Shown: piece by piece, positions 45,598-52,902 of the stretch | Numbering within the stretch: position 1 is the first letter of the stretch | Layout: each line of letters begins with the position of its first letter | Source: DASXTC01 sp036505635 | GTDB taxonomy: Bacteria; Acidobacteriota; Polarisedimenticolia; JACPZX01; DASXTC01 | Length of the DNA stretch: 64,000 nucleotides | Direction of reading: 5' to 3' | NCBI GenBank assembly: GCA_036505635.1 | Contig: DASXTC010000037.1 | Span: forward strand, 97,570 to 161,569 | Translations under genes and position numbers: made by a program | The notes under the pieces: generated by a model | The model's database searches: none | What the model was told of the DNA's origin: nothing | What the model saw: the letters and a program-made list of their open reading frames with translations, nothing else

Positions 45598-45804
45598 ATG
45601 CCGAAAAAGACAGAAGGACGGGACGTGAATAAGGTGAAGGTGACGATCTACATGGCCGAAGACATGGCGCGCGCGCTGCGCGTGGAGTCAGCCACCAGTG
45701 GCGAGACACACGGCGCGATCGTCGCTCACGCGCTCGCCGCTTACCTCTCGCGGCGCGTTCGGAAATATGCCCAGGAAGCCCCGGCCGGCAGGAAGGAGGA
45801 GTGA
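45598..45804 (+). CDS. Ribbon-helix-helix-like small DNA-binding protein
   Basis: The 68-aa product has KVKVTIYMAEDMARALRVES then ETHGAIVAHALAAYLSRRV, a strand-helix-helix pattern as in CopG/Arc proteins. It has its own strong promoter and ribosome-binding site and is followed directly by the integrase (TGATG overlap), so it probably controls integrase expression or acts as an excision cofactor. Confidence 0.7.
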   Translation: MPKKTEGRDVNKVKVTIYMAEDMARALRVESATSGETHGAIVAHALAAYLSRRVRKYAQEAPAGRKEE

Positions 45805-46967
45805 TGGCGATCTACAAGCGGAGGATGCTGAACGGGAGGAAGACGCGGCACTACTTCTATGACTTCACCTTCCGGGGCAAGCGGCACAAGGGCTGCACGT
45901 CCCTTCGTGGCAAGGAGAAAGCGCGCGAATTCGAGGATGCGATCCGCGCGAGGCTGCGACTCAAGAGCAAGGGGATCGAGGATCCAAACATCTGCCCGAC
46001 CCTGGACCCGCCCGTTGAAACGGCGATGCCGACATTCAAGCAATACGGACTCGCCTTTCTCGAAGGCGCGGGCGCGCAAAAGAAATCGAAGGCCGACGAT
46101 CAGTCAATCCTCGACCGCGCGCTGACCCCGTTTTTCGGCAAGATGAGTCTCGACGCGATCACGCGGGCCGACGTGGAGCGATTCAGAAATGACCGCCTCG
46201 CGGGCAAGCTGTACGACGAAGAGACGAGCCGCAAGGAGAAGCCGAGCCCGCAGACCGTGAAAAACGAGTTAGGGCTGCTCAAGCGGATCCTCACCGTCGC
46301 CGTTGATGATGATCTTCTACCGAAAAACCCCGCGACGAAGATCAAGCTACAGCGTTTCAGTAACCGGCGCGGTCGCGTGATCGACCCGGAGGAATTCGGA
46401 CGCCTCCTGTTGGCCGTCTCGCCGCACAAGGGCGCGCACCTTCGCCCCGTGATGACCCTGGCCTACGAGACCGGGATGCGCGAGGGGGAAATCCTGTCGC
46501 TCAAGTGGGCCGACGTGGACTTCAAGCGGCACACCGTCACTGTGCGCGAGACGAAGACGGCCGAGGACCGGACCATCGATCTGAGCGAGAGGGCCGAGCG
46601 GGCGCTTCGAGCGTGGGGCCGCAAGGACGACACCTACATTTTCCCGGCGCTCAAGGGCAAGGGACACCTCGGGCACGTCTCCCACGCCTTCGCGCGGCTC
46701 GCGGCTCGCGCCGAGGTGCAGGATGTCGTTTTCCACGACTTCCGGCACACCTTCTGTAGCCGCAAGCGGGACGAAGGCGCGGACGTGATCATTCTCAAGG
46801 CGATCACCGGACACAAGACGCTCGCCATGCTGGAGCGATACACCCATCCGAGCGAGAAGGCAAAGCGCGAGCTGATGCGCGGCCCGGATGTGGAGCCGGC
46901 ACCCACCCCCAAACCCCCCCACACAGAGGATCCGGCAGAAACGAAGGCGGCAGGGGGGATCGCGTAA
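45804..46967 (+). CDS. Tyrosine integrase of element 1
   Basis: The 387-aa product has an N-terminal arm-binding region (MAIYKRRMLNGRKTRHYFYD), a SAM-like core-binding domain, and the catalytic residues: Arg in AYETGMREGEIL, HDFRHTFCSRK, TGHKTLAMLERYTHP with the Tyr nucleophile. It lies 24 bp from attR and the tRNA it targets. The C-terminal coding region holds one copy of the C-rich 19-mer (46906-46924). A GTG at 45801 is an alternative start. Confidence 0.93.
   Translation: MAIYKRRMLNGRKTRHYFYDFTFRGKRHKGCTSLRGKEKAREFEDAIRARLRLKSKGIEDPNICPTLDPPVETAMPTFKQYGLAFLEGAGAQKKSKADDQSILDRALTPFFGKMSLDAITRADVERFRNDRLAGKLYDEETSRKEKPSPQTVKNELGLLKRILTVAVDDDLLPKNPATKIKLQRFSNRRGRVIDPEEFGRLLLAVSPHKGAHLRPVMTLAYETGMREGEILSLKWADVDFKRHTVTVRETKTAEDRTIDLSERAERALRAWGRKDDTYIFPALKGKGHLGHVSHAFARLAARAEVQDVVFHDFRHTFCSRKRDEGADVIILKAITGHKTLAMLERYTHPSEKAKRELMRGPDVEPAPTPKPPHTEDPAETKAAGGIA
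46906..46924. repeat. C-rich 19-mer, right-end copy
   Basis: CCCCCAAACCCCCCCACAC is identical to 37864-37882 near the left end, in the same orientation. The two copies lie 67 bp inside attR and 168 bp inside attL, so they are candidate arm-type recombination sites. This copy is within the integrase gene. Confidence 0.5.
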
Positions 46968-46990
46968 GTAGCGGTAAACACGGATGAAAA

Positions 46991-47037
46991 GTGGTGGGCC
47001 CGGCGAGACTCGAACTCACGACCTACGGTTTAGGAAA
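46991..47037. repeat. attR: 47-bp direct repeat within tRNA-Arg
   Basis: The perfect partner of 37650-37696. It supplies the 3' half of the intact tRNA, so integration preserved tRNA function. Confidence 0.93.
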
Positions 47038-47068
47038 CCGTCGCTCTATCCTGCTGAGCTACGGGCCC
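46992..47068 (-). tRNA. tRNA-Arg (anticodon CCT)
   Basis: A 77-nt cloverleaf: acceptor GGGCCCG pairs with CGGGCCC, the anticodon stem ACGGT/ACCGT holds the loop TTCCTAA (anticodon CCT), the T-arm is GTGAG-TTCGAGT-CTCGC, and CCA is encoded after the discriminator A. It is the target gene of element 1. Confidence 0.95.
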
Positions 47069-47082
47069 ATTCCACGAGTCGG

Positions 47083-47112
47083 AGGGTACGATCAATGGCG
47101 GGGCCCTGACAA
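47083..47112 (-). promoter_or_regulatory. tRNA-Arg promoter
   Basis: Minus-strand -35 TTGTCA (47107-47112), an 18-bp spacer and a weak -10 TACCCT (47083-47088), about 15 bp before the tRNA 5' end. It lies on the chromosomal side, unaffected by the insertion. Confidence 0.4.
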
Positions 47113-47133
47113 GCAGAGGCGATCCGCGTACCC

Positions 47134-48753
47134 CTACGGTGTGGGGGCCGGGGTCCGACCGACGAGCTTCTCGGCGATGCCCCGGGCCCGTTCCGCCTCC
47201 GCGGTGCGGCCGGTCAGCTCGAGGCAGCGCACCAGACCGGCGTGCAGCGTGAGGTTGCTGTAATCGATCCCCAGCGCCCTCGTGAAGAGAGGGATCGCCT
47301 CCTCGCAGCGCCCTTGATCCGACAGCGACAGCGCCAGGACGACCCGCGCCTGCGTGAATTCGGGCCTCCGCTCGAGCGCCCGCTTGAGGTACCCCTCGGA
47401 CTTCGCGTTCTCGCGGCGCTGCTGGGCGAGGAACCCGAGCCCGAAGAGCGCGTCGGCCTGCGCCGGGTCGACCTCCAGGGCCTTGCCGAGTCGGGCCTCG
47501 CCCGCGGAGGTATTTCCCAATTGCAGGAGGACCAGACCGAGCAGGGCGTGCGCGTCTGCCCGGTCGGGCGCGGCCTCCAGCGCCTGCCGGACCTCGTCCT
47601 CGGCCCGAACCAGATCACCGGAGCCCAGCGAGAGCCGCGCGAGCCCGGTGAGCGCGCGGGCATCCTGGGGCGCGCTTGCCAGGCGCGCCTGGTAGAGGGC
47701 GCGAGCCCGCTCCTGGTCCCCCAGCCCCGCGTGCGCGTCTGCGGCAGCGAGCGACTCCTCCTCCCCCAGGGGGCCCTCTTCGGCGGCCTGGAGGAACCGG
47801 CGGGCCGTGGCCGTGTCCCCGATCTGGACCGCCGCGGATGCGCCGCGCAGCGCAAGAGACCTTCGCGCCGGAGAGTCGGGAAACTGGGCCACGAACAGGC
47901 CCATCTGTTCGACCCCTTCATCCAGCCTGCCCTCGTCCAGCAGCCGTCCCACGTAACGCGCGGAGGGTCCTGGGTCGGATGGGTCAGCGGCCGCGTCGAG
48001 GCGCAGCTTCTCCACGGACTCCGCGCGCGACTTGAGATCCTCGAAGATGGGGACGAGGGCGCGGCTCTCGTCGAGGCGCCCGAGTCTCCGGTACTCTTCG
48101 ATGAGGCCGTACACCGGCTGGGGCGAGTAGGATCGGATCTGTCGCGCCTGCCGGTAATGCTCGATGGCCGCGTCATGCGAGCCGAGGTGCCCCTCGATGC
48201 GGCCGGCCAGGATGCGCAGAGCGTACGCCGCGGGCGCGCGCGCGATCGCCTCGCCCGCCGCCCGGCGCGCCTCCTCCCATCGCCCCGAGTCGATGAGGAT
48301 GCCGATCATCTCGGCGGCCGCAGCCTGACGGTCCGGGTCCACCTTCAGGATCGACTCGAAGGCCGCGACCGCGTCCTCCCGCCTGCCGAGAAGAGCCAGA
48401 GTGTGGGCGCGCACGTACGCATGGTCGGTGTTTCCGGGCTCCAGAAGGGCCGCCCTCTCGATCGAGGCAAGGGCCTCGCGATGTCGCCCCTGCCGTGACA
48501 GCGCGAGCCCCAGGCCGAAGGCCGCGCGCGCGTCGGCGGGATCGGAGGCCGCGACGCGACCGAACTTGCGCTCGGCCGGCCCCAAGCGCCCGGCCATCAG
48601 ATCCTGATCGGCCTCCTCCATGATCCGCCGCGAGTCCTCCGGGGTGAGCCGGAAGGCCGCGCGCCACCCGAGGTATCCGGCGGCGAGAACGCCGGAGAGG
48701 ATCAGCGCGCCGGCCAGCAGGCGCGTCACCGGGCGGCGTGAGGGCCGGTCCAT
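47134..48753 (-). CDS. Tetratricopeptide-repeat protein with N-terminal membrane anchor
   Basis: The 539-aa product has one membrane helix (LLAGALILSGVLAAGYLGW) and then a dozen or more TPR-like helix pairs (for example ALASIERAALLEPGNTDHAY, EARLGKALEVDPAQADALFG). It probably scaffolds an envelope complex. Its start shares one base with the apt stop, so the two are coupled. Confidence 0.85.
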   Translation of the reverse strand: MDRPSRRPVTRLLAGALILSGVLAAGYLGWRAAFRLTPEDSRRIMEEADQDLMAGRLGPAERKFGRVAASDPADARAAFGLGLALSRQGRHREALASIERAALLEPGNTDHAYVRAHTLALLGRREDAVAAFESILKVDPDRQAAAAEMIGILIDSGRWEEARRAAGEAIARAPAAYALRILAGRIEGHLGSHDAAIEHYRQARQIRSYSPQPVYGLIEEYRRLGRLDESRALVPIFEDLKSRAESVEKLRLDAAADPSDPGPSARYVGRLLDEGRLDEGVEQMGLFVAQFPDSPARRSLALRGASAAVQIGDTATARRFLQAAEEGPLGEEESLAAADAHAGLGDQERARALYQARLASAPQDARALTGLARLSLGSGDLVRAEDEVRQALEAAPDRADAHALLGLVLLQLGNTSAGEARLGKALEVDPAQADALFGLGFLAQQRRENAKSEGYLKRALERRPEFTQARVVLALSLSDQGRCEEAIPLFTRALGIDYSNLTLHAGLVRCLELTGRTAEAERARGIAEKLVGRTPAPTP

Positions 48754-49271
48754 CAGTCGTACTTGATGAGGGAGAAGGTCGGAACCGAGGTCAGCTTCGC
48801 GCGGCCCGAGAGGAACATCAGCTCGACGACGAAGGAGGCGCCGACGATCTCGGCGCCCATGCGGCTCAGGAGGCTGACCGCGGCTCCGGCGGTCCCTCCC
48901 GTGGCGAGAAGGTCGTCCACGATCAGGATCCGATCCCCTCGCGCGATGGCGTCCTTGTGGATCTGGATCGTGTCGGTCCCATACTCGAGGCTGTAGGTCT
49001 CGCTGGCCGTCTCGTGCGGCAGCTTGCCCGGCTTCCTCATCGGGATGAAGCCCGCGCCCAGAGCGATGGCGAGCGCAGAGCCGAAGATGAACCCGCGCGA
49101 CTCCACCGCGGCGATGGCGTCGATCCGGTCGCCGCGATGATGCAGCCGGAGCGCCTCGATCGTCTCCGCGAAGGCGCCCGGGTCACGCAGCAGCGGCGTG
49201 ATGTCCTTGAAGATGATCCCCTTCTTCGGGAAGTCCGGGACATCACGGATTAAGCGCGACGGGTTGGTCAT
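48753..49271 (-). CDS. apt: Adenine phosphoribosyltransferase
   Basis: The 172-aa product has RDVPDFPKKGIIFKDITPLL, VESRGFIFGSALA and the PRPP loop ILIVDDLLATGGTAGAAVSL. It salvages adenine to AMP. Length is standard. Confidence 0.97.
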   Translation of the reverse strand: MTNPSRLIRDVPDFPKKGIIFKDITPLLRDPGAFAETIEALRLHHRGDRIDAIAAVESRGFIFGSALAIALGAGFIPMRKPGKLPHETASETYSLEYGTDTIQIHKDAIARGDRILIVDDLLATGGTAGAAVSLLSRMGAEIVGASFVVELMFLSGRAKLTSVPTFSLIKYD

Positions 49272-49277
49272 GGGTCA

Positions 49278-49547
49278 TTATCTCACGCTGAAGTCCCTGA
49301 GCTTGAGATCCGGCGTCTCGTCGTTCGAATCGACCGCTTCCACGCCCGCCGCCCGAGGGCCCGCCCTGAGCTCCTCGGCCAGCGACAGGAGAGCCGGGGG
49401 CTCCCCCTGGGCGAGCACTTCGACGCGGCCGTCGGGAAGGTTGCGAGTCCAACCGGACAGGTTCAGCCTCTGGGCGGCGCCGACGACGAACCAGCGAAAG
49501 CCCACTCCCTGAACCCGGCCTCGGACATAGAAGCGACGGGCGACCAT
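49278..49547 (-). CDS. acyP: Acylphosphatase
   Basis: The 89-aa product has FYVRGRVQGVGFRWFVVGAA and GWTRNLPDGRVEVLAQGEP, the two family signatures with the catalytic Arg and Asn. It hydrolyses acyl phosphates. It lies six bases upstream of apt. Confidence 0.95.
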   Translation of the reverse strand: MVARRFYVRGRVQGVGFRWFVVGAAQRLNLSGWTRNLPDGRVEVLAQGEPPALLSLAEELRAGPRAAGVEAVDSNDETPDLKLRDFSVR

Positions 49548-49561
49548 CTCCCCTGTCCGGG

Positions 49562-50260
49562 CTACCGGCCCACCTCCTGCTCGACGAACGACCGGATCGC
49601 CTCGCTAAACGCGGGATCGCTTCCTTCGAAGCGGACCGCCACCGCGAAGGTCCCCTGCGACCTGATGTCGCTCACCCGCACGACCACTCCCTGAGCCTGG
49701 ACCCTGACGCCCGACGTGGGGATCGTGAAGCTGAGCCCGACGCTCGCCCCCGTGTCGACCGGCTCCATCGACTCGACGCGCATCCCGCTCTCGCTGATGT
49801 CCTCCGAGTAGCCGAGGATCGAAACCGCCTCGCTGCCCAGGCCGACGGAGACCTCCATGGAAACCCGCGTCCTCATGTGCACGCGGTACGGCATCTGGAG
49901 GATCCGGACCACCTTCTCCAGAAGCTCGCGTCCCGTCACCGGCTTGGTGACGAAGTCGGTGCAGCCGGCTCTCTGGCATCTCTCCAACACCGCGGGCTCG
50001 CGATGGGAGGTTACGATGAGCACCGGGATGTGGCGCGTGGCCGGGTCCTCCTTGATCTTACGGCAGACTTCGTCACCGTTCATACCCGGCATCTCGTAAT
50101 CGAGCAACACGATGTGAGGGGACTCCTCGCGCGCGATCCGGAGCGCCTCGGTTCCGGTGGACGCGGTCAGGATGACGCAGCCCGCCCTCTCGAAGAAGGG
50201 GCGCTCGAATTCGAGGAAGATGCGGACGTCGTCGACGAGGAGAACGCGGGCAGTGGTCAT
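49562..50260 (-). CDS. Response regulator with receiver and PilZ domains
   Basis: The 232-aa product starts MTTARVLLVDDVRIFLEFER. The receiver has HIVLLDYEMPGMNGDEVCRK and TKPVTGRELL. A PilZ-type domain follows (VHMRTRVSMEVSVGL, YSEDISESGMRVES). It may couple phosphorylation to cyclic-di-GMP sensing, although the first PilZ motif R-x-x-x-R is imperfect. I used the internal ATG at 50260, since the upstream extension is not domain-like. Confidence 0.85.
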   Translation of the reverse strand: MTTARVLLVDDVRIFLEFERPFFERAGCVILTASTGTEALRIAREESPHIVLLDYEMPGMNGDEVCRKIKEDPATRHIPVLIVTSHREPAVLERCQRAGCTDFVTKPVTGRELLEKVVRILQMPYRVHMRTRVSMEVSVGLGSEAVSILGYSEDISESGMRVESMEPVDTGASVGLSFTIPTSGVRVQAQGVVVRVSDIRSQGTFAVAVRFEGSDPAFSEAIRSFVEQEVGR

Positions 50261-50381
50261 AACGGCGGCGGGGATTCTACCACATGGGCGCCCGCACACC
50301 AGGCGGGTCGCATACCCGGGGATCGTGATGACGGCTCGAGGCTTCTGTCGTATGCGAGGGAGTCAAGGGGGCGGCGCCGGT

Positions 50382-50603
50382 CTACCTGGAGAGCGGACGC
50401 GAGAAAGTGTCCATGTACCCGGTCGAGGTGAAGTGAAGAGCGAACCCGTTTTCAATCGGCGCCACGAGGTTAACGCTCTCGGGATCATGCCCTTTGATGA
50501 GCGCCGCCCACTCGAGCTCAGACATCGAAGCCGGCCGGGGGATGGAAACCCGGCAGCCGATCGGATCGTCCTCGTCCTCCGCGTAGGGTTCGACAGAGAG
50601 CAC
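50382..50603 (-). CDS. Small hypothetical protein
   Basis: The 73-aa product (GTG start; SVEPYAEDEDDPIGCRVSIP) has balanced composition and predicted strands but no known family. It sits at the left edge of the accessory patch after the receiver-PilZ gene. The start has little ribosome-binding support. Confidence 0.45.
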   Translation of the reverse strand: MLSVEPYAEDEDDPIGCRVSIPRPASMSELEWAALIKGHDPESVNLVAPIENGFALHFTSTGYMDTFSRPLSR

Positions 50604-50630
50604 GAAGCCATTCTGGATCTCTGACGTGGA

Positions 50631-50798
50631 TTACTGCAGGAGGGCGAACTCGCCAGACTCATCGTGACCGATCGCAGCCGTCGGGAGCCTGAACGGCGCC
50701 CCGTTCACGTGAAGGACGAATGACCCGTCCTGCACCTGCCCGATGCAGACGAGCTGCTCGTGGATCTCTTCCGCAAACGACCGAACCATCAGATGCAC
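50631..50798 (-). CDS. Small hypothetical protein
   Basis: The 55-aa product (VHLMVRSFAEEIHEQLVCIG) has AGGAGG six bases before the GTG at 50798, which supports translation; a TTG at 50825 is the longer alternative. Its sequence suggests beta strands (DGSFVLHVNGAPFRLPTAAI). No family recognised. It precedes the 73-aa gene and could be its partner. Confidence 0.5.
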   Translation of the reverse strand: MHLMVRSFAEEIHEQLVCIGQVQDGSFVLHVNGAPFRLPTAAIGHDESGEFALLQ

Positions 50799-50922
50799 CT
50801 TGACCCTCCTGTCTGCTCCGCTCAATGGGGCCCGGAAACGGCTCCGCCTGCCCTTTAGAATGCGCCAGATGACCGTTTTGATTCCACGCGAAGAAATCGA
50901 GCGACGGAAATCATAGGGGCGG

Positions 50923-51129
50923 TCAGGAAGGCAAGTAGAGGGACCGAAGTGCGCCGATCACCAGGTCGCGTGCCAGCTCGGCGGGAGAGCGCCCGCCCTG
51001 CTCTGCACGTCGATTCAACACCTCGAGCCGCTCGGGGGTGAGCGTCAGGTGCACCTGCCGGCGGTGCAAGTGATTAGGGACTCTTGGGCGCCCGGAACCT
51101 GGTCGACGTCCACTGCGGCCGATTCCCAT
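50923..51129 (-). CDS. Ribbon-helix-helix-like protein
   Basis: The 68-aa product has a basic Gly/Arg-rich start and VHLTLTPERLEVLNRRAEQG then SPAELARDLVIGALRSL, a strand-helix-helix pattern as in CopG-type antitoxins. No obvious toxin gene follows directly. It lies just downstream of the RelE-like remnant. Confidence 0.55.
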   Translation of the reverse strand: MGIGRSGRRPGSGRPRVPNHLHRRQVHLTLTPERLEVLNRRAEQGGRSPAELARDLVIGALRSLYLPS

Positions 51130-51154
51130 GCTCTTCGTCGCGCGCGCCCTCCGT

Positions 51155-51412
51155 TCACTTCGGGTGGGAAATCATGTCGAGCAGCAGATAGCCCTCATCA
51201 TCGATTTTGAAGTACATCCTCCAGCTCCCCGTGATTCTAGCCTGCCAGATATCGCGCGTCTCATCGTACTTCTTGGCGTGCAGCGAGGGGTGGCGGAGGT
51301 CCCGCACGAGAAAAGCTATTTGTTTGTCAGCGGCGAGCTGGATCGTAGCTGTAGCGTTTTGGTAGCTACGCCGAAAGCGCTCTGTGAACCGGGCGGGCCT
51401 CGAGCGGGCTAC
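51155..51412 (-). pseudogene. RelE/ParE-family toxin lacking a usual start codon
   Basis: The frame encodes about 85 residues: ARFTERFRRSYQNATATIQL, RDLRHPSLHAKKYDETRDIW, ARITGSWRMYFKIDDEGYLL and ISHPK at the stop. This is the RelE/YafQ-like mRNA interferase fold. An in-frame TAG lies a few codons upstream, and between it and the domain there is no ATG, GTG or TTG. The codon at the expected start, correctly spaced after AGGAG, is GTA. It overlaps the antitoxin stop as GTAG. Either the start was lost or a rare start is used. Confidence 0.65.
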
Positions 51413-51702
51413 CGCCGCGATCTCCTACGAGAAGGGCGGATACGACGCCCCTTGAGTGCTTTGGTCACTGCCCGCGCCGTGCGGAATGGTCCGTGGACAC
51501 GTCCGGCCTCGACATCCGCGAGCGCTTCTTGAAGCCTGCTCTCCACAACGGCGGGCCGATCTGTGACCGCCTTGGCTCGCAGCAGCACCCCCTCCTTGCT
51601 CGCAGTGGCCTCGACGTAGTCTCCCACCTTGAGGCCTGCGGCTTGCCGAGCAGCTTTCGGGATTGTCACTTGGAATTTCGGTCCGATTCTCGAAAGTTCC
51701 AT
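51409..51702 (-). CDS. AbrB/SpoVT-type antitoxin-like transcription factor
   Basis: The 97-aa product starts MELSRIGPKFQVTIPKAARQ with the AbrB swapped-hairpin motif (KFQVTIPKAAR, LKVGDYVEATASKEGVLLRA), then a helical tail that would bind the toxin. It has a strong promoter with three phased TTCTGG repeats, as expected for an autoregulated antitoxin. The toxin frame follows directly. Confidence 0.82.
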   Translation of the reverse strand: MELSRIGPKFQVTIPKAARQAAGLKVGDYVEATASKEGVLLRAKAVTDRPAVVESRLQEALADVEAGRVHGPFRTARAVTKALKGRRIRPSRRRSRR

Positions 51703-51771
51703 CTTTCTGGCCTCCCTACTTTCTTACTTTCTGGATGCCCGAAATCTAGGCTTCTGGACTCGCCATGTCAA
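51703..51771 (-). promoter_or_regulatory. Antitoxin promoter with phased operator repeats
   Basis: Minus-strand -35 TTGACA (51766-51771), a 17-bp spacer and -10 TAGATT (51743-51748). On the plus strand TTCTGG occurs at 51705, 51729 and 51752, every 23-24 bp, covering the promoter and leader. About two helical turns between repeats would put bound dimers on one face of the DNA. Confidence 0.6.
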
Positions 51772-51838
51772 GGCCACAGGAACCGCTTATCGCGCCAAGG
51801 CGCATGAACGGGCCGGACCACCGCGAAATTGCTATCCC

Positions 51839-52645
51839 CTATCTCTTGTGGCGGAGTCCGTTGATTTCCGAGGCCAGCGTCGTCAGGTCGGGGAAAAGGG
51901 AAGACCGGCCGTACCCAAGGGTCTCCAGTTGGCAGGCGATGCTGACTCTATAACGAGCGGGGATCACATACTTGCGCAACACGTTCGGGTGGTCGACTAG
52001 CTTCTCGAGAGCCATAGGGGTGTCGTGAATCGTGAAGCGGCTCTGCTGAAGCAACATCCGGAGATCGATTTCAATCGGCAGAACAGCCGCTACTTGGCTG
52101 CCATCTGGATCCTCACCCGAAAAAGCACGACGGACTATCGAGTCTATCGGAGGACCAATCGCCGTAAAAAGTCCTCTGACACCCAGCATGGTTTTGTTCA
52201 GACCCTCGGGGCTGAGCGCCCGGAGTGCGGCGTCCTCATTCTCATCCAGTTTCGGCTGTTCGACTGCAAAGTAGAGTGCGGTGAGAGCTGCCTGAGTCCA
52301 GTCCAGTAGACGAACGTGAGGTCCGTGATGTCGAGCAAGGAAGAGCCACGACGAATGATCTGCGCCGTCTGGAAGAAGCGGCTGTCGGTTCACGGCGGCC
52401 GACCTGAAGCGGCCCATCAGCGACTTCTCTGCCCCGAATTCGAGATCGTCACGCCGGAAGACTGATGCGACCAGATCCCAATTGGCGCGTTGATGTCCGC
52501 GCCACCAGGGCGACACGCCGAAGGAATTCCGCGTCTCGAAGACCGCGTCTAACGCCCGCGCGACAGAATTGATCTGCTGAACCATCTGGCCATCCGGTTC
52601 AGTAGAGGGGACCGCTGGGATCATACGCGTCACTCCACCCCACAT
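51839..52645 (-). CDS. FRG-domain protein
   Basis: The 268-aa product has SPWWRGHQRANWDLVASVFR, SSWLFLARHHGPHVRLLDWT and AALTALYFAVEQ, the FRG domain signature named after its F/W-R-G motif. The biochemical role of the domain is unsettled; it is frequent in accessory regions and next to toxin-antitoxin or defence genes. Base composition is lower in GC than the flanking core genes, suggesting acquisition. An internal ATG (MIPAVPS) is a possible start. Confidence 0.8.
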   Translation of the reverse strand: MWGGVTRMIPAVPSTEPDGQMVQQINSVARALDAVFETRNSFGVSPWWRGHQRANWDLVASVFRRDDLEFGAEKSLMGRFRSAAVNRQPLLPDGADHSSWLFLARHHGPHVRLLDWTQAALTALYFAVEQPKLDENEDAALRALSPEGLNKTMLGVRGLFTAIGPPIDSIVRRAFSGEDPDGSQVAAVLPIEIDLRMLLQQSRFTIHDTPMALEKLVDHPNVLRKYVIPARYRVSIACQLETLGYGRSSLFPDLTTLASEINGLRHKR

Positions 52646-52732
52646 CGGAACCGGGGTTGGTGGTTCCCGCGCGCGATTTCGATTCTCTCCCCTCCACTCC
52701 CACGCGCTGCCGGAGCGACCTGAGCTAAGTAC

Positions 52733-52809
52733 TGGTCGGGACGAGAGGATTTGAACCTCCGGCCCCCTGCTCCCGAAGCAGGTGCGCTACCAGGCTGCGC
52801 TACGTCCCG
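52733..52809 (-). tRNA. tRNA-Pro (anticodon CGG)
   Basis: A 77-nt cloverleaf with acceptor CGGGACG/CGTCCCG, anticodon stem CCTGC/GCAGG with loop TTCGGGA (anticodon CGG), T-loop TTCAAAT, discriminator A and encoded CCA. Confidence 0.95.
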
Positions 52810-52851
52810 ACGCTACCGCGATGGCCCCGGCCCATGAGTTTGCAGGCGGCG

Positions 52852-52880
52852 ACGATAACTGATGAGGCGGAGGCTGTCAA
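52852..52880 (-). promoter_or_regulatory. tRNA-Pro(CGG) promoter
   Basis: Minus-strand -35 TTGACA (52875-52880), a 17-bp spacer and -10 TATCGT (52852-52857), 43 bp upstream of the tRNA 5' end. Confidence 0.6.
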
Positions 52881-52902
52881 GAAAAGCGCAGCGCCGGGCT
52901 CT

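Larger units (their letters stand above)
37650..47037. mobile_element. Integrated element 1 (about 9.3 kb) in tRNA-Arg(CCT)
   Basis: A perfect 47-bp direct repeat flanks the region (37650-37696 and 46991-47037) and corresponds to the 3' half of tRNA-Arg plus one base. The element carries, in order, an unknown gene, two HTH genes, a small helical protein, a primase-helicase, an origin-like repeat region, the A-B-C operon, a decayed region, an RHH protein and a tyrosine integrase that abuts the restored tRNA. There are no capsid, tail, relaxase or conjugation genes. It could be a phage satellite or a plasmid-like integrative element; its relative, element 2, starts at about 55 kb. Confidence 0.88.

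Noticed and set aside
51155..51532. Plus-strand frame at 51128-51532 as a gene
   Set aside because: The minus strand here encodes a clear RelE-like fold and the antitoxin end; the plus frame is its shadow.
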